A stretch of DNA of 64,000 nucleotides. Source: Verrucomicrobiota bacterium. GTDB taxonomy: Bacteria > Verrucomicrobiota > Verrucomicrobiia > Opitutales > Opitutaceae. Positions 51,955 through 60,528 of this stretch are shown here, one piece after another. The notes below the pieces were generated by a model. It was not told the DNA's origin and did not search any database. It saw only the letters and a list, made by a program, of their open reading frames with translations. The stretch is taken from positions 18,262 through 82,261 of the forward strand of contig JAEWBF010000041.1 of the NCBI GenBank assembly GCA_023391285.1, given 5' to 3'. How positions within the stretch are numbered: position 1 is the first letter of the stretch; each line of letters starts with the position of its first letter. The translations under genes and the position numbers were made by a program.

Positions 51955-52200
51955 AGATTTTGGCTGGTTTTCACAGACGCAGGTGTGCAGCGTTTGGGCT
52001 CCGCCAGCTTTCATCCCCATTGAGGCCGTCCTGCTCAACCCCGCTTTCGCTCTCTGCCCGCGCTTCGGATTGGTCTGCTCGCTTTGCGAGCGTGATCGGT
52101 TCCGCTGCTCTCGCGGTTGGTGAAGGCGTCCTCCGCTCAACTCACTGTATCACATGCCACCGATTCCGAAGCGTGTCGAAGATCGGCTGATTACGTTATG
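51955..52200. repeat. Dispersed repeat family, longest copy, upstream of HD/Hsp90-like gene
   Basis: It begins near ATTTTGGCTGGTTTTCACAG, continues through GCAGGTGTGCAGCGTTTGGG, TCTGCTCGCTTTGCGAGCG and GGTGAAGGCGTCCTCCGC, and ends about CGAAGATCGGCTGATTACG. It combines the left block found at 44283-44414 and the right block found at 43500-43606, so it is the most complete copy. It ends 98 bases before the start of the 1046-residue gene. Confidence 0.8.
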
Positions 52201-52297
52201 CACGCGGTCGGTCACGAAAATCAACAAACATCAGCCTGACCGTTTTTAGGCCAGCTCGCCTGCCTTAAGCCTTCTGCTCGACCACCTGGAAAAATAT

Positions 52298-55200
52298 ATG
52301 CCGATCCAGCTAAACTCTTTTGCCGAGAAACAGGCTGTAGCCGCTCAGTCGCTGCCCGCGTTTCAAGGACTAAACTTATACCACATCAAGAGCCAGGTAG
52401 CCCAACTACTCGGGCTCATTGGACGTGATGGCATTTTCGATCAATACACAAAGCACGATATTTCACATATAGACGGGATGCTCGGGATACTGGAGTGGAT
52501 AATTCCGGACGAAGCTAAGTCGGCGATGAGCACGGCTGATTGGCTGTTAACGGTGCTAAGCGTATATTTCCATGACCTTGGTCTATTGGTCACAACCTCG
52601 GAATTCAAAAATCGTCGCAATTCTGGTTTTAGCAGATTCTGCGAAGAAGTGCTATTCGCCGGACAAGAAGGAAAAGACTACAAGGCTAGAGTGAAGCAGA
52701 TGACCGAGGACGAAAGCGAAAGGTTTTTGTATCAAGAGTTCGTGAGACACCACCACGCAACGCGAATCAAAGCGTGGCTTTCGGGTGCTCCCGGGGAGAG
52801 ATTCGGGGTAGCTCATGAGACGGTCGACGAAGTCGATCGGCTCTTAGGGTCGCTACGAGTTCAGATCCGGAAAGATCTGGGACTGATTTGCGAGAGTCAT
52901 CATTTGAACGATCTAGGGGACATCTCCAAATATAGGATTGTCCAACCATATGGTAACAGCGATGCCGAAACTGCGAATCTTCAGTATTGTGCGGTGCTGC
53001 TGCGCACGGCCGATTTGCTGCACATTACCGCTGATCGCACTCCATCAATCGAGTTTAGGGTGCTCAGTCCGACTGATCCGGTCAGTCAGCAAGAGTGGGC
53101 GAAGCAGATGGCTGTAACGAGAGTGATGCCCAAGCTAGGTTCCGATGAAGAAGGGCAACCAGATGAAAAGGCCCCCAGGGATACTATCGAAGTTCACGCC
53201 TATTTCACCGATGAAAACGGATTCTTCGGTCTTACAACATATCTTGCTTACGCTGGCAGCCAGCTCAGGAAAAGTCATGAATGGATTACTGCCACTCAGA
53301 AAACCAAGAAGGTAGGTCATGTCTTCCCATGGCGAAAAATCGATGATACAAACATAGCTACAGATGGCTTTTTGCGTGAAACGTTCGAGTTTACGATCGA
53401 TCAAGCAAAGATACTAGATCTTCTGACTGGTCACACATTATATAACGATACAAAGGTTGTATTGAGAGAGCTTGTTCAGAACTCCATAGACGCGATAAGG
53501 GTATACAGATTCGAGCATGGTGCCTCGGGTGCCAGTAAGGTGTCGATTAACTGGGACTCAAAGAATAGGCTTCTTTCGGTGCAGGATGATGGCACCGGTA
53601 TGAGTCAAAAGATCATAAGCAATTTTCTGCTACGCGTGGGATCGTCTCGCTACCAGGACCCCGATTTCAAAAAGAACCATCCCGGGTTTTCTTCCATTAG
53701 CCGCTTCGGCATCGGTGTGCTGTCTGCCTTTATGATCGCGGACGGTGTAGAGATTGTCACTGTTAGTGACGAAGACGAGCAAGCCAGGCATCTCACGTTG
53801 CGTTCTGTCCATGGAAAGTATCTGATAAGGTTATTGGATAAAGATGATCCTGTAGTTAAGCCACTAGGACGGCATGGAACCAGGTTTCAACTCAAGGTTC
53901 GCCCGAGCGTAGAGATCGCGAACATACTCGATACGGCGAAGCTGTGGGTTGTGATTCCTGGATGCGAGGTCAAGGTCACGACCGACGGAGGGGAAGGTGT
54001 TACTGTAGGCCACAAGGATGCAGCTACTGCCCTGCAGGCGGTCCTCAAAGAGCGCGGCATAGATGCAGAGATTTCCAATGCGACTGAGCCGCCTGAACAG
54101 GCAGGGAGTGGTATCAGAATATTCTCGCAAAATGTTAATAAAGTTAATGTGGCGTATGCGGTAAAGTGGAGCGAGTATTTCAAGGAATGGACATTTCTTC
54201 CGACAACGGACATTCGAAGAACCGATGAAGAACCGCTCCTGCTTGGCACATGCATTGAAGGTGTCCGCGTAGAGGTTCAGACACCGGGTTTCGAAAACTC
54301 ACCAATTGCTGCCCTGGCTAACGTCAGTGGCGAAAATGCTCCTAGGACAAACGTCGCGCGATCGGGGATAGAGGTAACTCCTGAGAGAGATCAGCTTCTT
54401 TCCTCCATCTATGGTGTATATATGGCGCATGTTAGAAATGAGCTGCGAGAACTCTGCGAAAAGCGGAACTTTTCACTCACTTGGGCGATTCGGGAAGCCC
54501 GATATATTCTAAATACGTTAATTGGATCTCCGCATTTTAGAAGGGACAACGGACCCGTCCCTTCAAGCCGACCTATTTTTAATAGGGCGTTAGCCGAACT
54601 GCCGGTATTTAGCCTCGAACGAGTTGGTCAACGCGAAGCGGTATCCGTCAAGGAGCTGGAAAAACTAGAAACGTTTTGGACAATCGACTGCAGCCTGCTT
54701 ACGTCTGTAGAGCCTTTGATAAAGGAGGCGAAAACCTCGACCTCCGCCAGCGCGATAGTAAGCGCTCTCCGACTGGATGATTTTCCGATGCCCCCGGGAC
54801 CACTTCTTTGTGGAGGCGGTCCAGAAGAACGCTTCGAAAACTGGGTATTTAGCAACCGGGAGATTTCAGATGTTGTTATCAATGCCGAACACCGGAGGAT
54901 AGACCTTTGTTGGGCGCGGCTTGCATCACCCCATCGGTGGGGCAAACCGTCCGATAAGATCAAAAGGATGGTCTGGAATTTCGAGGGACTTAGGCAGTTC
55001 GTTAAGCTCACGGTCTGCGCAGCTCGAGAATCGGTGAAGGTCACATGCAATGGGCAGCAGCCTCTGGCCGTTAGAAGCGAAGGAACGCTATATTTGCTGC
55101 CTCGAAGCTCGCTATCTAGATATTTGCTTGAGATTTTTGATAGAGCTGAAAATGGGCTTGCGAAGGACATGATGTCTAGCGCGTTTGCTTGCTTTGTTGT

Positions 55201-55438
55201 CGAGTCGCTTTCGACATACAGAGGCCATGTCGATAATGCTAGGGAACGTATTTCAAATCTAGCCCGCCGTTTTGAGAGAGGTGCGGAACTGGGGCAATTG
55301 GGGCTTGGTGATGTTCGGGACTGGTATGACTTGGGCCAACTTGTCGGCGTCATTGAGGAGACCAGCTGGAATATCTTTGATCCGTCACGATGGGTGCGTA
55401 GTAAGCGGGACGGTTTCACAGTGGAGGATTGGTTTTAA
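52298..55438 (+). CDS. HD-domain phosphohydrolase fused to Hsp90/GHKL-type ATPase; candidate defence protein
   Basis: The 1046-residue soluble protein has an N-terminal HD-type domain: KHDISHIDG (H53, H57), FHDLG (H92-D93), HHHATRI (151-153), ESHHLNDL (201-202) and LLRTADLLHIT (D239). A GHKL/Hsp90-type ATP-binding domain follows: N box VLRELVQNSIDAIR (E391, N395), QDDGTGMS (D431, G432, G434) and RFGIGVLSAFM (G471, G473). The last 450 residues are not recognised. The DNA is visibly richer in A/T, with codons such as ATA and TTA that neighbours avoid, which indicates acquisition. The architecture resembles HD-Hsp90 proteins proposed in computational surveys to act in prokaryotic conflict. It stands alone, next to a dispersed repeat. 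A defence role is inference. Confidence 0.82.
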   Translation: MPIQLNSFAEKQAVAAQSLPAFQGLNLYHIKSQVAQLLGLIGRDGIFDQYTKHDISHIDGMLGILEWIIPDEAKSAMSTADWLLTVLSVYFHDLGLLVTTSEFKNRRNSGFSRFCEEVLFAGQEGKDYKARVKQMTEDESERFLYQEFVRHHHATRIKAWLSGAPGERFGVAHETVDEVDRLLGSLRVQIRKDLGLICESHHLNDLGDISKYRIVQPYGNSDAETANLQYCAVLLRTADLLHITADRTPSIEFRVLSPTDPVSQQEWAKQMAVTRVMPKLGSDEEGQPDEKAPRDTIEVHAYFTDENGFFGLTTYLAYAGSQLRKSHEWITATQKTKKVGHVFPWRKIDDTNIATDGFLRETFEFTIDQAKILDLLTGHTLYNDTKVVLRELVQNSIDAIRVYRFEHGASGASKVSINWDSKNRLLSVQDDGTGMSQKIISNFLLRVGSSRYQDPDFKKNHPGFSSISRFGIGVLSAFMIADGVEIVTVSDEDEQARHLTLRSVHGKYLIRLLDKDDPVVKPLGRHGTRFQLKVRPSVEIANILDTAKLWVVIPGCEVKVTTDGGEGVTVGHKDAATALQAVLKERGIDAEISNATEPPEQAGSGIRIFSQNVNKVNVAYAVKWSEYFKEWTFLPTTDIRRTDEEPLLLGTCIEGVRVEVQTPGFENSPIAALANVSGENAPRTNVARSGIEVTPERDQLLSSIYGVYMAHVRNELRELCEKRNFSLTWAIREARYILNTLIGSPHFRRDNGPVPSSRPIFNRALAELPVFSLERVGQREAVSVKELEKLETFWTIDCSLLTSVEPLIKEAKTSTSASAIVSALRLDDFPMPPGPLLCGGGPEERFENWVFSNREISDVVINAEHRRIDLCWARLASPHRWGKPSDKIKRMVWNFEGLRQFVKLTVCAARESVKVTCNGQQPLAVRSEGTLYLLPRSSLSRYLLEIFDRAENGLAKDMMSSAFACFVVESLSTYRGHVDNARERISNLARRFERGAELGQLGLGDVRDWYDLGQLVGVIEETSWNIFDPSRWVRSKRDGFTVEDWF

Positions 55439-55503
55439 ACTCTTCGATGGGGAGCCAGACAGCGCCATGGCATAACTCTTGGCCGAGCCGGTTTGAAACG
55501 CGG

Positions 55504-56082
55504 TCAGTCGATTCCGATAAAGTGGTAGTAAGCGAGGCGTTGCTCTGCCACGTAGACCATCAGCGTCATTTCTGAGGCAAACTGCTTTCCTTCACCAAAC
55601 TCTGTAGCCTTCAGGTAGATTTCCGCGGACGCGGGGAAATCATACGTCCACCAGTCCGGCCCCGGATCGGTGCTGTGCCAGCGCTTTTCGAGATACTCGC
55701 GATGGGTGACGGGTGGCAGGTCGGGTGGGACAAGGCTGCGGAAGGTTTCGGCGTCGGTTTCAAAACGCAGGTAAGTGCTGCCGGTGTCTGCGAACCAGAA
55801 GACTTTGCTCTGAAGGTTTCTAACGTTCGAAGCGGGCGCGCGGTGGAACGTGCCCTCGAACACGGCGCTTGGATTCATCGAGCGGATGATGCCGTAGGTA
55901 AACAGGCCGACGATGAGCAGCCCGATTGCAGTGAGCCCTCCCGCGGCGAGGCCGGAGAGCCATTTAACCACTCGCCACTTCTTCACCCACGAGAGGATGA
56001 ACAGGCCGACGGCAGCGGCCCAGATAAGCGCAAAGACGCCGGCGATGAAGAGCCAGAAGATGAGGACGAAGCCGGGGCCCAT
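55504..56082 (-). CDS. Small membrane-anchored protein of unknown function
   Basis: This 192-residue protein has two N-terminal helices (GFVLIFWLFIAGVFALIWAAAVGLFILSW; LSGLAAGGLTAIGLLIVGLFTYGII). An extracytoplasmic domain of about 120 residues follows (FWFADTGSTYLRFETDAETFRSLVPPDLPPVTHREYLEKRW ... SAEIYLKATEFGEGKQFASEMTLMVYVAEQRLAYYHFIGID). No family is assigned. ATG 56082 is only five bases past the stop of the upstream gene (56088-56963), so the two are probably one operon. The frame extends upstream into that gene but is Arg-rich there. Confidence 0.75.
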   Translation of the reverse strand: MGPGFVLIFWLFIAGVFALIWAAAVGLFILSWVKKWRVVKWLSGLAAGGLTAIGLLIVGLFTYGIIRSMNPSAVFEGTFHRAPASNVRNLQSKVFWFADTGSTYLRFETDAETFRSLVPPDLPPVTHREYLEKRWHSTDPGPDWWTYDFPASAEIYLKATEFGEGKQFASEMTLMVYVAEQRLAYYHFIGID

Positions 56083-56087
56083 TGCGA

Positions 56088-56963
56088 TTAGTGCTGGGCG
56101 CCTTCTGCGGTCGGAACGAACTCCACGGCGAGTTCGCGGCTGATGCCATGATAAGCGAGGCAAACTGTATCGCCGATAGCGTTGATCGAGATGGAAGTGT
56201 TCCAGGTCGACTGGAACGGCAGCGAGCGATCGTGAACCGTCTTGGCGGACAGGTTGTAGCGGGCGAGGTGGAGAATTTCGCGGCGATCTTGGTCGCCGCC
56301 TTCGTTCCATACGAAAAGAACGTCAGAACCGTGTTGAAGCAGATTCGAGGTGCCGGGGAACGAGTAGATAAATGAAGGAACTCCGATCCGAAGCTCTTTC
56401 AGCAGTTCGCCGGAATGTTTTTCGAAGTGGCAAAGCCATAGATCTGTTCGCCAGTCGTTTGTCGCCGGGCCCTCGATGCGTCGCGTCACGAGGAGCACGA
56501 GATCGGTGGCGGTCACCACGAAGTCTTCGACGACGTCGACGTTGGCGGTCGTCCATTTCAGATCGCGCCGAATGTGGCGGTTCTCGTTGGCGACGAGGTA
56601 AAATGGTTGGCCGTGATGCTTACGGTCCCATTCGGGAATGATATAGAAGGCGCGGCCAACCTTTCGCCAGCGGCCGGTGAGTTCTTCCGGCAAACCAAGA
56701 TCCGGAGCACGTTTAGCGGCGATCACTGGGCCATCTGGCGCGACTGCGCGATCGACGAGTAATTCCCCGTCAGCGTTGTAGATTCGGCGAAAGAAGTTGT
56801 TCCCTTCTGGGGCCTCAAGGCTGTTGTCACGGAAGTAGACGTGAAACTGGTCTCCTTCGACGAGAACGGTCGGGTAGGTTTCGCCCGGCGGATCCATGTG
56901 AGCGAGAAGGCGGACACAGCAGAGCAGCGAGACGAGGGGGATGATGGCCGTGGAACGTAGCAT
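56088..56963 (-). CDS. Secreted protein of unknown function, possible beta-propeller
   Basis: The 291-residue product has a signal peptide (TAIIPLVSLLCCVRLLAHMD). A beta-rich body follows with recurring motifs (YPTVLVEGDQFHVYFRDN; FVVTATDLVLLVTRRIEG; TDLWLCHFEKHSGELLKELRIG; DVLFVWNEGGDQDRREILHLARYN), compatible with a six- or seven-bladed propeller. No catalytic residues are identified. It is the first gene of a likely two-gene operon with 55504-56082. The nrdA terminator lies just upstream at 57022-57049. Confidence 0.72.
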   Translation of the reverse strand: MLRSTAIIPLVSLLCCVRLLAHMDPPGETYPTVLVEGDQFHVYFRDNSLEAPEGNNFFRRIYNADGELLVDRAVAPDGPVIAAKRAPDLGLPEELTGRWRKVGRAFYIIPEWDRKHHGQPFYLVANENRHIRRDLKWTTANVDVVEDFVVTATDLVLLVTRRIEGPATNDWRTDLWLCHFEKHSGELLKELRIGVPSFIYSFPGTSNLLQHGSDVLFVWNEGGDQDRREILHLARYNLSAKTVHDRSLPFQSTWNTSISINAIGDTVCLAYHGISRELAVEFVPTAEGAQH

Positions 56964-57021
56964 GGCGGTGCGCGGGCCGAGAGCGTGGCGAAGATATTCA
57001 TAGTGTATTGCATGCATCGAC

Positions 57022-57049
57022 AAAAAAGCCGCGACGGGAGTCGCGGCTT
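57022..57049 (-). terminator. Rho-independent terminator of nrdA
   Basis: AAGCCGCGA (57026-57034) pairs with TCGCGGCTT (57041-57049), loop of six. On the minus strand the stem runs into T residues (57022-57027 are all A on plus). It lies about 160 bases past the nrdA stop. The adjacent GTCAGC-GA-GCTGAC palindrome (57059-57072) repeats the arrangement at 16866-16916. Confidence 0.75.
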
Positions 57050-57085
57050 GGAAGGAGCGTCAGCGAGCTGACGGCCTACGGGGCG

Positions 57086-57105
57086 GCGCGTTGGGGACAA
57101 CGCGC
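57086..57105. repeat. Hairpin GCGCGTTG/CAACGCGC
   Basis: Perfect 8-bp stem with a 4-base loop (GGGA) between the nrdA stop and its terminator. Confidence 0.5.
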
Positions 57106-57119
57106 CCTACCTGTTTATC

Positions 57120-57203
57120 TTACTGACAGGCTTCACATGTATCGGCCGGCAATCCCGGCCGATAGTTGTCGCTGCGCTCGGAGCGCTTCGTTCGTGTGAA
57201 CAT
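57120..57203 (-). other. Second out-of-frame copy of the NrdA Cys-tail coding sequence
   Basis: On the minus strand 57120-57137 reads TGT GAA GCC TGT CAG TAA, encoding CEACQ and stop, 88 bases downstream of the true nrdA end TGT GAA GCT TGC CAA TAA (57208-57225). The three differences are all synonymous third-position changes. A short frame MFTRTKRSERSDNYRPGLPADTCEACQ (57203 to 57120) contains it. The offset of 88 is not a multiple of three, so it cannot be read through from nrdA. Confidence 0.75.
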
Positions 57204-57207
57204 TGCC

Positions 57208-60200
57208 TTATTGGCAAGCTTCACACTCACCGCCGTTGCGCATCGCTTCGATGCTGCAGGCGAGTTTTTGCTCGGCTGTGTATTCTTTCTTTGGAGCTGT
57301 GGACGACGAGGGCGTCGTCCCTCCATCGGCACCCGCGTGGCCGCGGACTTCTTTTTTGATCGAGACCGTGGCTTTCTCGATGTTCGAGGCGCCGAGGGAG
57401 CGGAGGTAGTAAGTGGTTTTCAGGCCGACGTGCCAGGCGTGGCGATACATGTGGCTCAGGGTTTTTAGGTCCGGAGTTTTGATCCACAGGTTCACGGACT
57501 GGCTTTGGTCGATCCACTTCTGGCGACGGGCGGCGGCGTCGATGATCCACTTGGCGTCGATGTCGAAGGCGGTGAGGTAACGCGCCTTCAGATCGGCGGG
57601 GATGCGCTCGATGTCCTTCAGCTCGCCGTCGAAATACTTCAGGTTGTCGATCATGTCCTGGTCCCAGAGGCCGCGGGACTTGAGGTCGCGGACGAGGAAG
57701 GGGTTCAGGACGATGAACTCGCCGGAGAGGTTCGATTTAACGAAGAGGTTTTTATACGTCGGCTCGATGCAGGGGCTCGTGGCCGTGATGTTCGAGATCG
57801 TCGCGGTGGGCGCGATCGCGAGGACGTTGCTGTTGCGCATGCCCTGCTTCGCGATCTTCGCGCGGAGGGGCGCCCAATCGAGCTTGCCGCCGCGGGGCAC
57901 TTCCACGGGCACGCCGCGTTCCTGTTCGAGGATATCGATCGTGTCCTGCGGGAGGAGGCCGCGGTCCCACTTCGAGCCTTTGTAGGTCGAGTAGGTGCCG
58001 CGTTCGGCGGCGAGGTCGGAGGAGGCTTCGTAGGCGTAGTAGGCGATGGCTTCCATCGCTTCGTCGTTGAACTCGACGGCCTCGGGCGAGGCGAAGGCGT
58101 GGCCGCGCAGGTAGAGCGCGTGCGCGAGACCCATCACGCCCATGCCGATCGGGCGGTGGCGGCGGTTGGAGGTTTCGGCGGCCTTCGTCGGGTAGAAGTT
58201 GATGTCGATAACGTTGTCGAGCGCGCGGACCGCGGTGCGGATCGTCTCGCGGAGTTTCTTGTGATCGATCGAGCCGTCGGGGAGGAGGTGCGTCTCGAGG
58301 ATGACGGAGCCGAGATTGCAGACGGCGGTTTCGTCGTTGGACGTGTTGAGCGTGATCTCGGTGCAGAGATTGGACGAGTGGATGACGCCGACGTGGTCCT
58401 GCGGGGAGCGGAGATTGCAGGCGTCCTTGAACGTGATCCACGGGTGGCCGGTTTCGAAGAGCATCGAGAGCATCTTTTTCCAGAGCTCGAGGGCTTCGAT
58501 TTTCTGGCCGTAGATTTTGCCTTCCTCGGCGAGCTGTTCGTAGCGGAGGTAGGCTTCCTCGAATTTCTTGCCGTAGAGATCGTGGAGATCGGGGACCTGG
58601 TTGGAGCGGAAGAGCGTCCAGTGCTGGCGGGCTTCCATGCGCTTCATGAACAAGTCGGGAATCCAGTTCGCCGTGTTCATGTCGTGCGTGCGGCGGCGGT
58701 CGTCGCCGGTGTTTTTGCGCAGCTCGAGGAATTCGAAGATGTCGTTGTGCCAGGACTCGAGGTAGGCGCAGCCGGAGCCCTTGCGCTTGCCGCCCTGGTT
58801 GACGGCGACGAGCTGGTCGTTGTGGAGCTTGAGGAAGGGGATGACACCCTGCGATTCGCCGTTGGTGCCGCCGATATAAGCGCCGGTGCCGCGGACCGCG
58901 GTCCACGAGCCGCCGAGGCCGCCGGCCCACTTCGAGAGGAAGGCGTTTTCGGCGATGCCGCGGAGCATGATGCCCTCGATGGAATCGTCGACGTAGTAGA
59001 GATAGCAGGACGAAAGCTGCGAGTGGAGCGTGCCGGAGTTGAAGAGGGTCGGCGTGCTGCTGCAGAAACGGCGGCTCTTGTAGAGATCGTAGAGCGAGGC
59101 GACTTTTTCTTCGCGGTTGCCCTTTTCGTCGAGGAACAGGCCCATCGATACGCGCATCCAGAAGAACTGCGGCGTCTCGATGCGGCGCGAAGGTTTCTTC
59201 GTTTTGTCGATGATCAGGTAACGATCGTAGAGCGTCTGGATGCCGAGGAAGTCGAACTCGAGGTCGGAGGACGGATCGAGGATCGCGGCGAGGGCATCGA
59301 GGTCGTAGTCGAGAAGACGCGGGTTGAGGCGTTTGATCGCGACGCCGTGCTCGAGGTATTTCTTGAACGCGCGCTGGTGGGCGGCTTTGAGGGCGCCGAT
59401 GCCGTCGCGCATGATGTCCCAGCCGAGGACTTCTTCGTAGATGTAGGTGAGCTGGATGCGGCCGGCGAACTTGGCGAAGTCGGCGTCCTTTTCGATGAGC
59501 GTCTTCGAGTTGAGGACGATGGTGGCGTCGAGGTCCTTTTGGGAAATCTGGTCGTAAACGGAGCGGCGGAGTTCGACTTCGATTTCGTCGTTGGAGAGGC
59601 AGAGATCGAGGCCGATGCGGGCGAACTCGATGCGCTTGCGGAGGTCGGCGCCGTCCCAGAAGTCGTTGGTGCCGTCGGCGCGTTTGACGACGATCATCGC
59701 GGCCTGGCCGGCTGCTTCGGTGGACGGTGAACTGAGGACGGTGGACTCGGAATCGACGGCGGCGAGGCCGTCGATCGAACCGGCATCGCGAGCGATGGAG
59801 CGCTGGGCGCGGAAGAGGATGTAGGCTTCGGCGACTTTGAAGTGGCCGGCCTTCATGAGCTCTTCCTGAACCATGTCCTGGATTTCCTCGATGTGGACGA
59901 AGCTTTGTTTCGAGGCGTGGACGCGCTCGGAAACGGCTTTCGTGATGGCGACGGCGGGAGCGGAGTCGCGTTGGAGGGAGAGGAAGGTTTTGCGGACGGC
60001 GATCTCGACCTTCTGGTCGCTCCACGGAACGACCTGGTTGTTACGGCGGATGACGCGGAGCGTGGACGTTACGGCGGCCTCGCGGTTGACGGAGATCTTG
60101 CGAGCGCGGTTGAGGAGGAGGCTCTTGGCGACGAAGTAGGCGTTGTTGTCGACGAGGGTCTTTTCGATGAGCTCGTAGAGGGCGTCGAGGGTGAGCTTGA

Positions 60201-60528
60201 CCGGCGCGGACGTGATGCGGGAGAGATCGGTGAGGTTGCCGGCGAGCTCGCGGCAGATGCGGACGACCCAGGCCTTGTTGGTGTCGTTGAAGATGTCTTT
60301 GTCGCCGCGCGCGAGGCAGACGTTGGTCAGCGCTTTGCCGAGGGTGTCGGCGACTTCGGCGAGGACGAAGCGCTCTTCGCCGTGCGGGCAGATGAGCGTG
60401 ACGGACGGGAGCGGGATGGCTTCGGCGTTGAGCAGCTCACGCCAGGCGAAATGGGGTTTTTGGTCGACGGGGGTGTGGACGGTGCGTTTGAGCGCGAGGT
60501 CGTGGGCGAGGGAGGGCGTGCGGCTCAT
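57208..60528 (-). CDS. nrdA: Ribonucleoside-diphosphate reductase large subunit, class I, three predicted ATP-cones
   Basis: This 1106-residue protein reduces ribonucleoside diphosphates to deoxyribonucleotides with its NrdB partner. The catalytic set is present: C508 (SSCYLYYVDDS), C722 in NLCTEI with N720 and E724, C737 (AVCNLGSV), and the C-terminal redox pair in CEACQ (C1102, C1105). The N-terminus is extended by three ATP-cone-like segments (about 42-143, 154-244 and 278-365), which sense dATP/ATP in characterised enzymes. The length exceeds E. coli NrdA by about 345 residues. nrdB lies upstream on the same strand with a gap of 353 bases; a terminator follows at 57022-57049. Confidence 0.95.
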   Translation of the reverse strand: MSRTPSLAHDLALKRTVHTPVDQKPHFAWRELLNAEAIPLPSVTLICPHGEERFVLAEVADTLGKALTNVCLARGDKDIFNDTNKAWVVRICRELAGNLTDLSRITSAPVKLTLDALYELIEKTLVDNNAYFVAKSLLLNRARKISVNREAAVTSTLRVIRRNNQVVPWSDQKVEIAVRKTFLSLQRDSAPAVAITKAVSERVHASKQSFVHIEEIQDMVQEELMKAGHFKVAEAYILFRAQRSIARDAGSIDGLAAVDSESTVLSSPSTEAAGQAAMIVVKRADGTNDFWDGADLRKRIEFARIGLDLCLSNDEIEVELRRSVYDQISQKDLDATIVLNSKTLIEKDADFAKFAGRIQLTYIYEEVLGWDIMRDGIGALKAAHQRAFKKYLEHGVAIKRLNPRLLDYDLDALAAILDPSSDLEFDFLGIQTLYDRYLIIDKTKKPSRRIETPQFFWMRVSMGLFLDEKGNREEKVASLYDLYKSRRFCSSTPTLFNSGTLHSQLSSCYLYYVDDSIEGIMLRGIAENAFLSKWAGGLGGSWTAVRGTGAYIGGTNGESQGVIPFLKLHNDQLVAVNQGGKRKGSGCAYLESWHNDIFEFLELRKNTGDDRRRTHDMNTANWIPDLFMKRMEARQHWTLFRSNQVPDLHDLYGKKFEEAYLRYEQLAEEGKIYGQKIEALELWKKMLSMLFETGHPWITFKDACNLRSPQDHVGVIHSSNLCTEITLNTSNDETAVCNLGSVILETHLLPDGSIDHKKLRETIRTAVRALDNVIDINFYPTKAAETSNRRHRPIGMGVMGLAHALYLRGHAFASPEAVEFNDEAMEAIAYYAYEASSDLAAERGTYSTYKGSKWDRGLLPQDTIDILEQERGVPVEVPRGGKLDWAPLRAKIAKQGMRNSNVLAIAPTATISNITATSPCIEPTYKNLFVKSNLSGEFIVLNPFLVRDLKSRGLWDQDMIDNLKYFDGELKDIERIPADLKARYLTAFDIDAKWIIDAAARRQKWIDQSQSVNLWIKTPDLKTLSHMYRHAWHVGLKTTYYLRSLGASNIEKATVSIKKEVRGHAGADGGTTPSSSTAPKKEYTAEQKLACSIEAMRNGGECEACQ

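Noticed and set aside
43500..52200. Dispersed repeats as integron attC sites with toxin-antitoxin cassettes
   Set aside because: One block contains an RYYYAAC-like sequence (GCTCAAC), but I see no partner GTTRRRY core at the expected place and no tyrosine integrase gene.
57505..59730. 741-codon plus-strand reading frame opposite nrdA
   Set aside because: Asp/Glu/Val-rich shadow; nrdA is certain from its catalytic cysteines.
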